Shown one piece after another: positions 32,636 through 42,274 of a stretch of 64,000 bases of DNA. How positions within the stretch are numbered: position 1 is the stretch's first letter; every line of letters starts with the position of its first letter. The stretch lies in NCBI RefSeq assembly GCF_000708715.2, contig NZ_JENB01000018.1, forward strand, positions 62,001 through 126,000, in the 5' to 3' direction. The notes beneath the pieces were generated by a model that searched no databases, had not been told where the DNA came from, and saw nothing but the letters and a program-made list of their open reading frames with translations. The position numbers and the translations under genes are program-made. This DNA comes from Pseudomonas putida W15Oct28 (GTDB lineage: Bacteria > Pseudomonadota > Gammaproteobacteria > Pseudomonadales > Pseudomonadaceae).

Positions 32636-32987
32636 GTGGCCTCCTATTAATGCTAGAAATCATCAGACAGACCCCCCACGCAGGGCCCGCACCACTATAG
32701 AGGGATAAATTCAGATGTCAATTTGCCTAAAGGCTTGTTGAAACAGGCATTCAAGCCTGATTTTTCCCGAAATTCTCGCCCATTTACGCCTTTTGTTCGT
32801 TAAAGGCAATGCGCTATTTGGGCTACCCCGTCACGTTGTCATAAGCAGCCTAACTGTCTATACTCGGCACCCGACCGCCAGGGGCTTGCAAGCCCGAACT
32901 GCTGGGGGTCGCCGTTCCCTGGGTGGTGGGTACCTGACCAGTACACTTACCAACAACTTTGCCCTGATTCGCTAGGGGCTCTTCAGT
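32636..32987. other. gltA / sdhC divergent regulatory region
   Basis: A 352-base non-coding gap with promoters for the two TCA-cycle units. The only strong promoter I can read is the sigma70 type one for sdhC. The AT-rich part near 32740-32820 probably holds the gltA promoter. No gene is supported. Confidence 0.6.
32836..32864 (+). promoter_or_regulatory. Sigma70 promoter for sdhCDAB
   Basis: TTGTCA, 17 bases, then TATACT. This is five of six in each box with ideal spacing. Transcription would begin near 32871, giving a leader of about 117 bases before sdhC. Confidence 0.65.
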
Positions 32988-33374
32988 GTGAAAAAAGCCG
33001 TGAAAAGCCAACGACCTGTAAACCTAGACCTAAGGACCATCAAGCTCCCTGTCACTGCGTACACGTCCATCCTGCACCGTATCTCCGGCGTCATCCTGTT
33101 CATCGGCCTTGCCATCATGCTTTATGCACTGGGCAAATCGCTGGGTTCCGAGGAAGGCTTCGGTGAGGTGAAGGCGTGTCTGACCAGCCCGCTGGCCAAA
33201 TTCGTGACCTGGGGCCTGCTGTCCGCCCTGCTTTATCACCTCGTGGCAGGTGTTCGTCACCTGATCATGGACATGGGCATCGGTGAGACGCTGGAAGGCG
33301 GCAAGCTGGGCTCGAAAATCGTGATCGTCATCTCCGTGGTGCTGATCGTTCTGGTGGGAGTTTGGGTATGGTAA
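32988..33374 (+). CDS. sdhC: Succinate dehydrogenase cytochrome b556 subunit
   Basis: A 128-residue membrane anchor of complex II with three hydrophobic segments. SILHRISGVILFIG carries the conserved residues near haem b and the quinone site, and HLVAGVRHLIMD the haem-ligand His region. The start codon is GTG (32988), preceded by a GGGGCT stretch. It overlaps sdhD by 7 bases. Confidence 0.96.
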   Translation: MKKAVKSQRPVNLDLRTIKLPVTAYTSILHRISGVILFIGLAIMLYALGKSLGSEEGFGEVKACLTSPLAKFVTWGLLSALLYHLVAGVRHLIMDMGIGETLEGGKLGSKIVIVISVVLIVLVGVWVW

Positions 33375-33736
33375 CCAATGTCACGAACCTGTCGCGTTCG
33401 GGCCTCTATGACTGGATGGCGCAGCGCGTTTCTGCGGTCGTTCTCGCGGCTTACTTCCTCTTCCTGATCGGCTACGTGATCGCCCACCCAGGCATCGACT
33501 ACACCCAGTGGCATGGTCTGTTCTCCAACAACGCGATGCGGATCTTCAGTCTGCTGGCCCTCGTTGCCCTGGGCGCTCACGCCTGGGTCGGCATGTGGAC
33601 CATTGCAACCGACTACCTGACGCCTATGTCGTTCGGCAAGTCGGCAACTGCGATTCGTTTCCTGTTCCAGGCGGTATGCGGCGTTGCGATGTTCGCTTAC
33701 TTCGTCTGGGGTGTGCAGATTCTCTGGGGTATCTGA
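33368..33736 (+). CDS. sdhD: Succinate dehydrogenase hydrophobic membrane anchor subunit
   Basis: A 122-residue second anchor with three membrane helices. LYDWMAQRVSAVVLAAYFLF at the N-terminus and AHAWVGMWTIATDY near residue 75 are the family hallmarks; with SdhC they hold haem b and form the ubiquinone pocket. The ATG at 33368 lies inside the sdhC stop region. A TTG two codons earlier is unlikely. Confidence 0.95.
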   Translation: MVTNVTNLSRSGLYDWMAQRVSAVVLAAYFLFLIGYVIAHPGIDYTQWHGLFSNNAMRIFSLLALVALGAHAWVGMWTIATDYLTPMSFGKSATAIRFLFQAVCGVAMFAYFVWGVQILWGI

Positions 33737-33739
33737 TCC

Positions 33740-35512
33740 ATGGCTAGCATTCCAACCATTTCCTTCGACGCCATCATCATCGGTGGCGGCGGCGCCGGCA
33801 TGCGTGCTGCGCTGCAACTGGCTCAAGGCGGCCACAAGACTGCCGTAGTCACCAAGGTCTTCCCGACCCGCTCGCACACTGTATCCGCCCAGGGCGGCAT
33901 CACCTGCGCCATCGCTTCGGCCGACCCGAACGACGACTGGCGCTGGCACATGTACGATACCGTCAAGGGTTCCGACTACATCGGTGACCAGGACGCTATC
34001 GAATACATGTGTCAGGAAGGCCCGGCTGCGGTCTTCGAGCTGGACCACATGGGCCTGCCGTTCTCGCGTACCGAAACCGGCCGCATCTACCAGCGTCCGT
34101 TCGGTGGTCAGTCCAAGGACTTCGGTAAGGGTGGCCAGGCCGCCCGTACCTGTGCCGCTTCCGACCGTACCGGTCACGCGCTGCTGCACACCCTGTACCA
34201 GGGCAACCTGAAAGCCGGTACCACCTTCCTCAACGAGTACTACGCCGTTGACCTGGTGAAGAACCAGGAAGGCGCCTTTGTCGGTGTGATCGCGATCTGC
34301 ATCGAAACCGGCGAAACCATGTACATCAAGTCCAAGGCCACCGTTCTGGCCACGGGCGGTGCGGGCCGTATCTACTCCTCCACCACCAACGCCCTGATCA
34401 ATACCGGTGACGGTATCGGCATGGCCCTGCGTGCCGGTGTACCGGTGCAGGACATCGAGATGTGGCAGTTCCACCCGACCGGCATCGCCGGCGCCGGTGT
34501 ACTGGTCACCGAGGGTTGCCGCGGTGAAGGTGGTTACCTGATCAACGCCCACGGCGAGCGCTTCATGGAGCGTTACGCGCCGAACGCGAAAGACCTGGCC
34601 GGCCGCGACGTGGTTGCCCGTTCCATGGTCAAGGAAATCATCGCCGGCAACGGCGTGGGCCCGAACAAGGACCACGTACTGCTGAAGCTGGACCACCTGG
34701 GTGAGGAAGTGCTGCACAGCCGCCTGCCAGGTATCTGCGAATTGTCCAAGACCTTCGCCCACGTCGACCCGGTCGTCGCGCCGGTGCCGGTCGTTCCGAC
34801 CTGCCACTACATGATGGGCGGCGTTGCCACCAACATCCATGGCCAGGCCATCACCATGGACGAAGAAGGCAAGGATCACATCATCCCTGGCCTGTTCGCC
34901 GTAGGTGAAGTGGCGTGCGTATCGGTTCACGGTGCCAACCGCCTGGGCGGTAACTCGCTGCTCGACCTGGTGGTGTTCGGCCGTGCTGCCGGCCTGCACC
35001 TGGAGAAGGCGCTGAGCGACGGCATCGAGCATCTCGACGCCAGCGACACCGACCTCGAAGTTGCCCTGAACCGCCTGAACAAGCTCAACGAGCGCTCCAC
35101 TGGCGAAGACGTTGCCAGCCTCAAGCGCGAACTGCAGAGCTGCATGCAGAACTACTTCGGTGTATTCCGTACTGGCGAATACATGCAGAAGGGTATCGAG
35201 CAACTGGCCGGCCTGCGTGACCGCATCGCCAACGTCAAGATCAACGACAAGTCCCAGGCCTTCAACACCGCGCGTATCGAAGCGCTGGAGCTGCAGAACC
35301 TGCTGGAAGTCGCCGAAGCTACCGCCATCGCGGCCGAAGCCCGTAAAGAGTCCCGCGGCGCTCACGCCCGTGAAGACTTCGAAGACCGTGACGACGAAAA
35401 CTGGCTGTGCCACACCCTGTACTACCCGGGTGAGAAGCGCGTTGCCAAGCGCGGCGTCAACTTTGCGCCGAAGACCGTTCCGGCCTTCGAGCCAAAAATC
35501 CGGACTTACTAA
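33740..35512 (+). CDS. sdhA: Succinate dehydrogenase flavoprotein subunit
   Basis: The 590-residue catalytic subunit. FAD binds at GGGGAG (15-20) and is linked covalently to His46 in RSHTVSAQGG. Substrate-binding stretches HPTGIAGAGVLVTEGCRGEG and the C-terminal GANRLGGNSLLDLVVFGR are intact. It oxidises succinate to fumarate in both the TCA cycle and the respiratory chain. It starts three bases after sdhD. Confidence 0.98.
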   Translation: MASIPTISFDAIIIGGGGAGMRAALQLAQGGHKTAVVTKVFPTRSHTVSAQGGITCAIASADPNDDWRWHMYDTVKGSDYIGDQDAIEYMCQEGPAAVFELDHMGLPFSRTETGRIYQRPFGGQSKDFGKGGQAARTCAASDRTGHALLHTLYQGNLKAGTTFLNEYYAVDLVKNQEGAFVGVIAICIETGETMYIKSKATVLATGGAGRIYSSTTNALINTGDGIGMALRAGVPVQDIEMWQFHPTGIAGAGVLVTEGCRGEGGYLINAHGERFMERYAPNAKDLAGRDVVARSMVKEIIAGNGVGPNKDHVLLKLDHLGEEVLHSRLPGICELSKTFAHVDPVVAPVPVVPTCHYMMGGVATNIHGQAITMDEEGKDHIIPGLFAVGEVACVSVHGANRLGGNSLLDLVVFGRAAGLHLEKALSDGIEHLDASDTDLEVALNRLNKLNERSTGEDVASLKRELQSCMQNYFGVFRTGEYMQKGIEQLAGLRDRIANVKINDKSQAFNTARIEALELQNLLEVAEATAIAAEARKESRGAHAREDFEDRDDENWLCHTLYYPGEKRVAKRGVNFAPKTVPAFEPKIRTY

Positions 35513-35523
35513 GGGTGGCTGCT

Positions 35524-36228
35524 ATGTTGAAAGTCGAAGTTTATCGCTACAACCCCGACACCGACTCGGCGCCCAAAATGGAGTCGTTCGACGTCGATAC
35601 CGGCGGCAAGGACCTGATGGTTCTCGATGTATTGGCGCTGATCAAGGAAAAGGACGAGGGTTTCTCGTACCGTCGCTCCTGCCGTGAAGGCGTGTGCGGT
35701 TCCGATGGTATGAACATGAACGGCAAGAACGGCCTGGCCTGCATCACCCCGCTGTCGGGTGTGGTCAAAGGCAACAAGCTGGTTCTGCGCCCGCTGCCGG
35801 GCCTGCCGGTCATTCGTGACCTGGTCGTCGACATGAGCATCTTCTACAAGCAGTACGAGAAGGTGAAGCCATTCCTGCAGAACGACACGCCGGCCCCGGC
35901 CATCGAGCGTCTGCAGTCGCCTGAAGAACGTGACAAGCTGGACGGTCTGTACGAGTGCATCCTGTGCGCTTGCTGCTCGACTTCCTGCCCGTCGTTCTGG
36001 TGGAACCCGGACAAGTTCCTGGGCCCCGCCGCACTGCTGCAGGCCTACCGCTTCCTGGCCGACAGCCGTGACACCAAGACTCAGGAGCGCCTGGCGTCCC
36101 TGGATGACCCGTTCAGCGTATTCCGCTGCCGCGGGATCATGAACTGCGTAAACGTTTGCCCGAAAGGTCTGAACCCGACCAAGGCAATCGGTCACGTACG
36201 TAACATGCTGCTGCAAAGCGGCACCTGA
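35524..36228 (+). CDS. sdhB: Succinate dehydrogenase iron-sulfur subunit
   Basis: A 234-residue protein with three clusters. SCREGVCGSDG with a later Cys binds [2Fe-2S], CILCACCSTSCPSFWW binds [4Fe-4S], and CRGIMNCVNVCPKG the [3Fe-4S]. The ATG at 35524 is chosen over the GTG three codons upstream because MLKVEVYRYNP is the normal N-terminus and GGGTGG lies before it. After the stop there is a GC-rich hairpin (36259-36278) without a U-run, which may slow or process rather than end the transcript before sucA. Confidence 0.97.
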   Translation: MLKVEVYRYNPDTDSAPKMESFDVDTGGKDLMVLDVLALIKEKDEGFSYRRSCREGVCGSDGMNMNGKNGLACITPLSGVVKGNKLVLRPLPGLPVIRDLVVDMSIFYKQYEKVKPFLQNDTPAPAIERLQSPEERDKLDGLYECILCACCSTSCPSFWWNPDKFLGPAALLQAYRFLADSRDTKTQERLASLDDPFSVFRCRGIMNCVNVCPKGLNPTKAIGHVRNMLLQSGT

Positions 36229-36258
36229 TACAAAGCGTTGTACCTGCAGTAAGCCGAG

Positions 36259-36278
36259 GTGCGGGTGTGAGCCCGCAC
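36259..36278 (+). other. Hairpin between sdhB and sucA
   Basis: GTGCGGG and CCCGCAC pair around TGTGAG. No T-run follows, so it is better read as an mRNA-processing or stabilising structure than as a terminator. The rest of the 244-base gap shows no gene. Confidence 0.45.
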
Positions 36279-36472
36279 TGAGGTAAAACCCGAACAAGGG
36301 CCCACAAAGCCCGCGTTCATACCTATGAAGATATGAGACCAGCAGGGGCTTTCCGGGCTGGTACCCGGAAAATCAGCAGGATCCAAGTGGCGTGGTTCAG
36401 TCGCTTTATTCGGACTTTTCCAGGTTTGCTGTGGCTCTCGCCGATCAGTCCCCTAATCGAGGGTGACCAAGC

Positions 36473-39304
36473 ATGCAAGAAAGCGTGATGCAGCGCATGT
36501 GGGATAGCGCCCACCTTTCAGGTGGTAACGCTGCATATGTGGAAGAGCTCTACGAGCTCTACCTGCACGACCCTAACGCTGTGCCAGAAGAGTGGCGCAC
36601 TTACTTCCAGAAGTTGCCAGCCGACGGCAGCACCGCTACTGATGTATCGCACTCGACAATCCGCGACCATTTCGTACTGCTGGCAAAGAACCAGCGCCGC
36701 GCCCAACCGGTATCCGCCGGGAGCGTGAGCAGTGAACACGAGAAGAAGCAGGTTGAAGTTCTGCGACTGATCCAGGCCTATCGTATGCGCGGCCATCAGG
36801 CTGCCAAGCTTGACCCGTTAGGGTTGTGGCAGCGTCCAGCGCCCGTAGACCTGTCGATCAATCACTACGGCTTGACCAATGCCGATCTTGATACGACCTT
36901 CCGTGCCGGCGACCTGTTCATCGGCAAAGAGGAGGCGAGCCTACGCGACATCTTCGATGCACTCCAGAAGACATATTGTCGCACCATTGGCGCCGAATTC
37001 ACCCACATCGTCGATTCCGAGCAGCGCAGCTGGTTCCAGCAGCGCCTGGAAAGCGTGCGCGGTCGTCCGGAGTTTTCCGCTGACGTGCAGGCTCACCTGC
37101 TCGAGCGCGTGACCGCCGGTGAGGGCCTGGAAAAGTACCTGGGCACCAAGTACCCGGGCACCAAGCGTTTCGGCCTTGAAGGCGGTGAGAGCCTGATCCC
37201 GATGCTGGATGAAATGATCCAGCGTTCCGGCTCTTACGGCACCAAGGAAGTCGTGATTGGCATGGCCCACCGTGGCCGCCTGAACGTACTGGTGAACACC
37301 TTCGGCAAGAACCCGCGCGAGCTGTTCGACGAGTTCGAAGGCAAGAAGATGAACGAGCTGGGCTCCGGTGACGTGAAGTATCACCAGGGCTTCTCCTCGA
37401 ACGTGATGACCACCGGTGGCGAAGTTCACCTGGCCATGGCGTTCAACCCGTCCCACCTGGAAATCGTCTCGCCAGTGGTTGAAGGTTCGGTGCGCGCCCG
37501 TCAGGACCGTCGCAACGACACCGTCGGCGACAAGGTGCTGCCGATCTCGATCCACGGTGATGCTGCATTCGCAGGCCAGGGCGTGGTCCTGGAAACCTTC
37601 CAGATGTCGCAGACCCGCGGTTTCAAGACCGGCGGTACCGTGCACATCGTGATCAACAACCAGGTCGGTTTCACCATCAGCAACCCGCTGGACGCGCGTT
37701 CCACCGAGTACGCCACCGACGTCGCCAAGATGATCCAGGCGCCGATCCTGCACGTGAACGGCGATGACCCGGAAGCAGTGCTGTTCGTCACCCAGCTGGC
37801 CATCGATTACCGCATGCAGTTCAAGCGTGACGTGGTTGTCGACCTGGTCTGCTACCGTCGTCGCGGCCACAACGAGGCCGACGAGCCGAACGGCACCCAG
37901 CCGCTGATGTATCAGCAGATCAGCAAGCAGCGCACCACCCGTGAGCTGTATGCCGAAGCGCTGATCCAGGCCGGTCGCATCGACGCCGAGCGCGCTCAGG
38001 CCAAGATCGACGAGTACCGCAACGCGCTGGACAATGGCCTGCACGTTGTGAAAAGCCTGGTCAAGGAGCCGAACCGCGAGCTGTTCGTCGACTGGCGTCC
38101 GTACCTGGGCCACGCCTGGACTGCGCGTCACGACACCCGCTTCGACCTCAAGACCCTGCAAGACCTGTCGGCCAAGCTGCTGGAACTGCCAGAAGGCTTC
38201 GTCGTTCAGCGTCAGGTCTCGAAGATCTACGAAGATCGCCAGAAGATGCAGGCCGGTGGCTTGCCGATCAACTGGGGTTATGCAGAGACCATGGCTTACG
38301 CCACCCTGCAGTTCGAAGGTCACCCGATCCGCATGACCGGCCAGGACATCGGCCGTGGCACCTTCTCGCACCGTCACGCGGTGTTGCACAACCAGAAGGA
38401 CGCCAGCACCTACATTCCGCTGCAGAACCTGTTCCCGGGCCAGCCGCGCTTCGACCTGTACGACTCCTTCCTGTCGGAAGAAGCGGTACTGGCCTTCGAA
38501 TACGGCTATTCCACCACCACGCCGAACGCGCTGGTGATCTGGGAAGCCCAGTTCGGCGACTTCGCCAACGGTGCGCAAGTGGTGATCGACCAGTTCATCA
38601 CCAGCGGTGAGCACAAGTGGGGCCGCCTGTGCGGTCTGACCATGCTGCTGCCACACGGTTACGAAGGGCAGGGCCCGGAGCACTCCTCCGCGCGTCTGGA
38701 GCGTTACCTGCAGCTGTGCGCCGAGCACAACATCCAGGTCTGCGTACCGACTACCCCGGCACAGATCTACCACCTGCTGCGTCGCCAGGTCATCCGCCCG
38801 CTGCGCAAGCCGCTGGTAGTGCTGACGCCGAAGTCGCTGCTGCGCCACAAGCTGGCCATCTCGACTCTGGAAGACCTGGCAGAAGGCTCGTTCCAGACCG
38901 TGATCCCGGAAATCGACGCAATCGATCCGGCCAAGGTCGAGCGCCTGGTGCTGTGCAGCGGCAAGGTCTACTACGACCTGCTGGAAAAACGCCGTGCCGA
39001 AGGCCGCGAAGACATCGCCATCCTGCGTCTCGAGCAGCTGTACCCGTTCCCGGAGGACGACCTGGTCGAAATCCTGGCGCAATACAGCAACCTCAAGCAC
39101 GCCGTGTGGTGCCAGGAAGAGCCGATGAACCAGGGCGCCTGGTACAGCAGCCAGCACCACATGCGCCGTATCCTGGGCCGCCACAACAAGGCACTGGTCC
39201 TGGAATACGCCGGTCGCGACGCTTCTGCCGCGCCAGCTTGTGGTTACGCTTCGAAGCACGCCGAACAGCAGGAAAAACTGCTGCAAGACGCCTTCACTGT
39301 CTAA
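36473..39304 (+). CDS. sucA: 2-oxoglutarate dehydrogenase E1 component
   Basis: A 943-residue thiamine-diphosphate enzyme that decarboxylates 2-oxoglutarate and passes the succinyl group to the lipoyl arm of SucB. The N-terminus has the SucB-binding segment (AYVEELYELYLHDPNAVPEEW). The ThDP region includes GMAHRGRLNVLVN, GDAAFAGQGVV and NNQVGFTIS; the transketolase-like part has GQDIGRGTFSHRH. GAGGG precedes the ATG by about 8 bases. Length is close to the E. coli protein (933). Confidence 0.98.
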   Translation: MQESVMQRMWDSAHLSGGNAAYVEELYELYLHDPNAVPEEWRTYFQKLPADGSTATDVSHSTIRDHFVLLAKNQRRAQPVSAGSVSSEHEKKQVEVLRLIQAYRMRGHQAAKLDPLGLWQRPAPVDLSINHYGLTNADLDTTFRAGDLFIGKEEASLRDIFDALQKTYCRTIGAEFTHIVDSEQRSWFQQRLESVRGRPEFSADVQAHLLERVTAGEGLEKYLGTKYPGTKRFGLEGGESLIPMLDEMIQRSGSYGTKEVVIGMAHRGRLNVLVNTFGKNPRELFDEFEGKKMNELGSGDVKYHQGFSSNVMTTGGEVHLAMAFNPSHLEIVSPVVEGSVRARQDRRNDTVGDKVLPISIHGDAAFAGQGVVLETFQMSQTRGFKTGGTVHIVINNQVGFTISNPLDARSTEYATDVAKMIQAPILHVNGDDPEAVLFVTQLAIDYRMQFKRDVVVDLVCYRRRGHNEADEPNGTQPLMYQQISKQRTTRELYAEALIQAGRIDAERAQAKIDEYRNALDNGLHVVKSLVKEPNRELFVDWRPYLGHAWTARHDTRFDLKTLQDLSAKLLELPEGFVVQRQVSKIYEDRQKMQAGGLPINWGYAETMAYATLQFEGHPIRMTGQDIGRGTFSHRHAVLHNQKDASTYIPLQNLFPGQPRFDLYDSFLSEEAVLAFEYGYSTTTPNALVIWEAQFGDFANGAQVVIDQFITSGEHKWGRLCGLTMLLPHGYEGQGPEHSSARLERYLQLCAEHNIQVCVPTTPAQIYHLLRRQVIRPLRKPLVVLTPKSLLRHKLAISTLEDLAEGSFQTVIPEIDAIDPAKVERLVLCSGKVYYDLLEKRRAEGREDIAILRLEQLYPFPEDDLVEILAQYSNLKHAVWCQEEPMNQGAWYSSQHHMRRILGRHNKALVLEYAGRDASAAPACGYASKHAEQQEKLLQDAFTV

Positions 39305-39346
39305 CGCCTTCGCGCACCTGAAACCGAATTTAAGGAAACACAGATA

Positions 39347-40570
39347 ATGGCTATCGAGATCAAAGCCCCAACCTTCCCGGAATCGGTTGCCGATGGCACC
39401 GTTGCCACCTGGCACAAGAAGCCGGGCGACGCCGTCAAGCGTGACGAGCTGATCGTCGACATCGAGACCGACAAGGTTGTCCTGGAAGTACTGGCTACCG
39501 CCGATGGCGTGCTGGGCGACATCGTCAAGGGCGAGGGCGACACCGTCCTGTCCGACGAACTGCTGGGTTCGATCGTTGAAGGCGGTGCTGCCGCTGCTCC
39601 TGCCGCCGCTGCTGCTGCTGCTGCTGCTCCGGCTGCCGCTGCCGCTGATGCTGGCGAAGATGACCCGGTTGCTGCCCCGGCTGCTCGCAAGCTGGCGGAA
39701 GAAAACGGCATCGACCTGGCTACCGTTGCCGGTACCGGTAAAGGCGGTCGCGTTACCAAGGAAGACGTGGTTGCTGCTGTTGCCAACAAGAAGTCGGCAC
39801 CTGCCGCTGCGCCGGCTGCCAAGCCTGCAGCTGCCGCTGCTGCCCCGGTTGTCGTCGCTGCTGGCGACCGCACCGAGAAGCGCGTGCCGATGACCCGCTT
39901 GCGTGCCAAGATCGCCGAGCGTCTGGTCGAAGCCCAGTCCAACATGGCGATGCTGACCACCTTCAACGAAGTGGACATGACCGAAGTCATGGCCCTGCGT
40001 TCGAAGTACAAGGACCTGTTCGAGAAGACCCACAATGGCGTGCGCCTGGGCTTCATGTCGTTCTTCGTCAAGGCTGCTACCGAAGCGCTGAAACGCTTCC
40101 CGGCTGTCAACGCCTCGATCGACGGCAACGACATCGTCTACCACGGCTTCGCCGACGTCGGCGTTGCCGTGTCCAGCGACCGTGGTCTGGTGGTACCGGT
40201 ACTGCGTAACGCCGAGTCGATGAGCCTGGCTGAAATCGAGAACGGCATCGCTACCTTCGGCAAGAAGGCCCGTGACGGCAAACTGTCCATCGAAGAGATG
40301 ACCGGTGGCACCTTCACCATCACCAACGGTGGTACCTTCGGTTCGATGATGTCGACCCCGATCGTCAACCCGCCGCAGGCCGCCATTCTCGGCATGCACA
40401 ACATCATCCAGCGCCCGATGGCCATCAATGGCCAGGTCGTGATTCGCCCGATGATGTACCTGGCGCTGTCGTACGATCACCGCCTGATCGACGGCAAGGA
40501 AGCGGTAACCTTCCTGGTCACTATCAAGAACCTGCTGGAAGATCCGTCCCGCCTGCTGCTGGACATCTAA
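39347..40570 (+). CDS. sucB: Dihydrolipoyllysine succinyltransferase (2-oxoglutarate dehydrogenase E2)
   Basis: A 407-residue E2. The lipoyl domain carries Lys43 in [10 protein letters not shown]. An Ala-rich hinge (about residues 80-105) is coded by a GCT/GCC repeat tract. The E1/E3-binding domain follows ([20 protein letters not shown]), another Ala-rich hinge, and the catalytic domain ending with [13 protein letters not shown]. It forms the core of the complex with SucA and LpdG, encoded on either side. AAGGA precedes the ATG. Confidence 0.98.
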
Positions 40571-40577
40571 TCAAACA

Positions 40578-40653
40578 GCCACAAGTTGCAAGCTGCAAGC
40601 TTCAAGTAGAAGCGTGTAGGCTTGCAGCTTTTGGCTTGTAGCTAGTTGCTGAT
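40578..40653. repeat. Short imperfect inverted/direct repeat of AAGCTGCAAGCTTCAAG type
   Basis: CAAGTTGCAAGCTGCAAGCTTCAAG is followed by GCTTGCAGCTTTTGGCTTGTAGCTAG, roughly its reverse complement. From memory, such GCTTGCAGCTTGAAGC arrays occur between genes in Pseudomonas. It fills most of the sucB-lpdG gap, so the transcript should form a long weak hairpin. Confidence 0.6.
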
Positions 40654-40665
40654 AAGGAATCTTTT

Positions 40666-42102
40666 ATGACCCAGAAATTCGACGTAGTGGTGATTGGTGC
40701 AGGTCCTGGCGGCTATGTTGCTGCCATCAAGGCTGCCCAACTTGGTCTGAAGACTGCCTGTATCGAGAAGTACACTGACGCCGAGGGCAAACTGGCCCTG
40801 GGCGGCACCTGCCTGAACGTGGGTTGCATTCCTTCCAAGGCGCTGCTGGACAGCTCCTGGAAGTACAAGGAAGCCAAAGAGAGCTTCAACGTCCACGGTA
40901 TCTCCACTGGCGAAGTGAAGATGGACGTCGCCGCGATGGTTGGCCGCAAGGCTGGCATCGTCAAGAACCTGACCGGTGGCGTTGCCACGCTGTTCAAGGC
41001 CAACGGCGTTACTTCGATCCAGGGCCACGGCAAGCTGCTGGCTGGCAAGAAAGTCGAAGTCACCAAGGCTGACGGCACCACCGAAGTCATCGAAGCCGAG
41101 AACGTGATCCTGGCTTCCGGCTCGCGTCCGATCGACATTCCGCCGGCTCCGGTCGACCAGAACGTCATCGTCGACTCCACCGGCGCCCTGGAATTCCAGA
41201 CCGTACCGAAGCGCCTGGGCGTTATCGGTGCCGGCGTGATCGGCCTGGAACTGGGCTCGGTATGGGCTCGCCTGGGTGCTGAAGTCACTGTGCTGGAAGC
41301 TCTGGACACCTTCCTGATGGCTGCCGACGCTGCCGTCTCGAAAGAAGCCCAGAAGACTCTGACCAAGCAAGGCCTGGACATCAAGCTGGGCGCTCGCGTC
41401 ACCGGCTCGAAAGTCAACGGCAACGAAGTTGAAGTGACCTACACCAACGCCGAAGGCGAGCAGAAGATCACCTTCGACAAACTGATCGTTGCGGTCGGCC
41501 GTCGTCCTGTTACCACCGACCTGCTGGCTGCCGACAGCGGCGTGACCATAGACGAGCGTGGCTATATCTTCGTCGACGATCACTGCGCCACCAGCGTTCC
41601 GGGCGTGTTCGCCATCGGTGACGTGGTACGCGGCATGATGCTGGCCCACAAGGCCTCGGAAGAGGGCATCATGGTTGTCGAGCGCATCAAAGGCCACAAG
41701 GCCCAGATGAACTACGACCTGATCCCGTCGGTTATCTACACCCACCCGGAAATTGCATGGGTCGGCAAGACTGAACAGTCCTTGAAGGCCGAGGGTGTTG
41801 AGGTTAACGTAGGCACCTTCCCGTTCGCGGCCAGCGGCCGTGCGATGGCAGCCAACGACACCGGTGGTTTCGTCAAGGTCATCGCCGATGCCAAGACCGA
41901 CCGCGTCCTGGGTGTACACGTGATTGGCCCATCGGCTGCCGAACTGGTGCAGCAGGGTGCAATCGCAATGGAATTCGGCACCAGTGCCGAGGATCTGGGC
42001 ATGATGGTCTTCAGCCATCCAACCCTGTCCGAAGCGTTGCATGAAGCAGCGCTGGCAGTGAATGGCGGCGCCATTCACGTGGCCAACCGTAAGAAGCGTT
42101 AA
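40666..42102 (+). CDS. lpdG: Dihydrolipoyl dehydrogenase (E3)
   Basis: A 478-residue FAD disulphide oxidoreductase that reoxidises the lipoyl groups of SucB. The redox pair is Cys49/Cys54 in GGTCLNVGCIPSKAL, the FAD motif is GAGPGG, the NAD motif GAGVIGLELGS, and the catalytic His is in HPTLSEALHEA. Two or three lpd genes occur in Pseudomonas; the one within the suc operon (LPD-glc, lpdG) serves 2-oxoglutarate dehydrogenase and the glycine system. AAGGAATC precedes the ATG. Confidence 0.96.
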   Translation: MTQKFDVVVIGAGPGGYVAAIKAAQLGLKTACIEKYTDAEGKLALGGTCLNVGCIPSKALLDSSWKYKEAKESFNVHGISTGEVKMDVAAMVGRKAGIVKNLTGGVATLFKANGVTSIQGHGKLLAGKKVEVTKADGTTEVIEAENVILASGSRPIDIPPAPVDQNVIVDSTGALEFQTVPKRLGVIGAGVIGLELGSVWARLGAEVTVLEALDTFLMAADAAVSKEAQKTLTKQGLDIKLGARVTGSKVNGNEVEVTYTNAEGEQKITFDKLIVAVGRRPVTTDLLAADSGVTIDERGYIFVDDHCATSVPGVFAIGDVVRGMMLAHKASEEGIMVVERIKGHKAQMNYDLIPSVIYTHPEIAWVGKTEQSLKAEGVEVNVGTFPFAASGRAMAANDTGGFVKVIADAKTDRVLGVHVIGPSAAELVQQGAIAMEFGTSAEDLGMMVFSHPTLSEALHEAALAVNGGAIHVANRKKR

Positions 42103-42113
42103 TTATAAGAAAC

Positions 42114-42235
42114 CACGGCGGGCAGCCCGTCGTGAGTCTTGCGTGCATGACTCACCGCGGAACGTCCGCCGGACCGGATCACACGGGAAAACCCGGGGTC
42201 AACGGTCACAGGTGGTGCGGCGCCAGTAATGGCGC
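42114..42235 (+). promoter_or_regulatory. Structured lpdG-sucC intergenic leader with overlapping hairpins
   Basis: Three dyads lie in 172 bases. CACGGCGGG/CCCGTCGTG (42114-42134) and GTGAGTC/GACTCAC (42132-42155) share three bases and cannot be complete together. GCGCCA/TGGCGC (42220-42235) lies 39 bases before sucC. No U-run follows the first two. The layout is compatible with attenuation, processing or a pause between lpdG and sucCD. Confidence 0.4.
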
Positions 42236-42274
42236 AGCGCCGAAGCGCAGTACCTAACGAAGACGGTAAAAAGC

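Noticed and set aside
33257..35413. A 718-codon open frame antisense to sdhA
   Set aside because: It is a shadow frame of sdhA with the same low-information composition and no start signal.
36941..40480. A 1179-codon open frame antisense to sucA and sucB
   Set aside because: It mirrors two well-conserved genes in a GC-rich genome where antisense frames often lack stops. Its product is rich in Val, Gly, His and Gln and has no domain resemblance.
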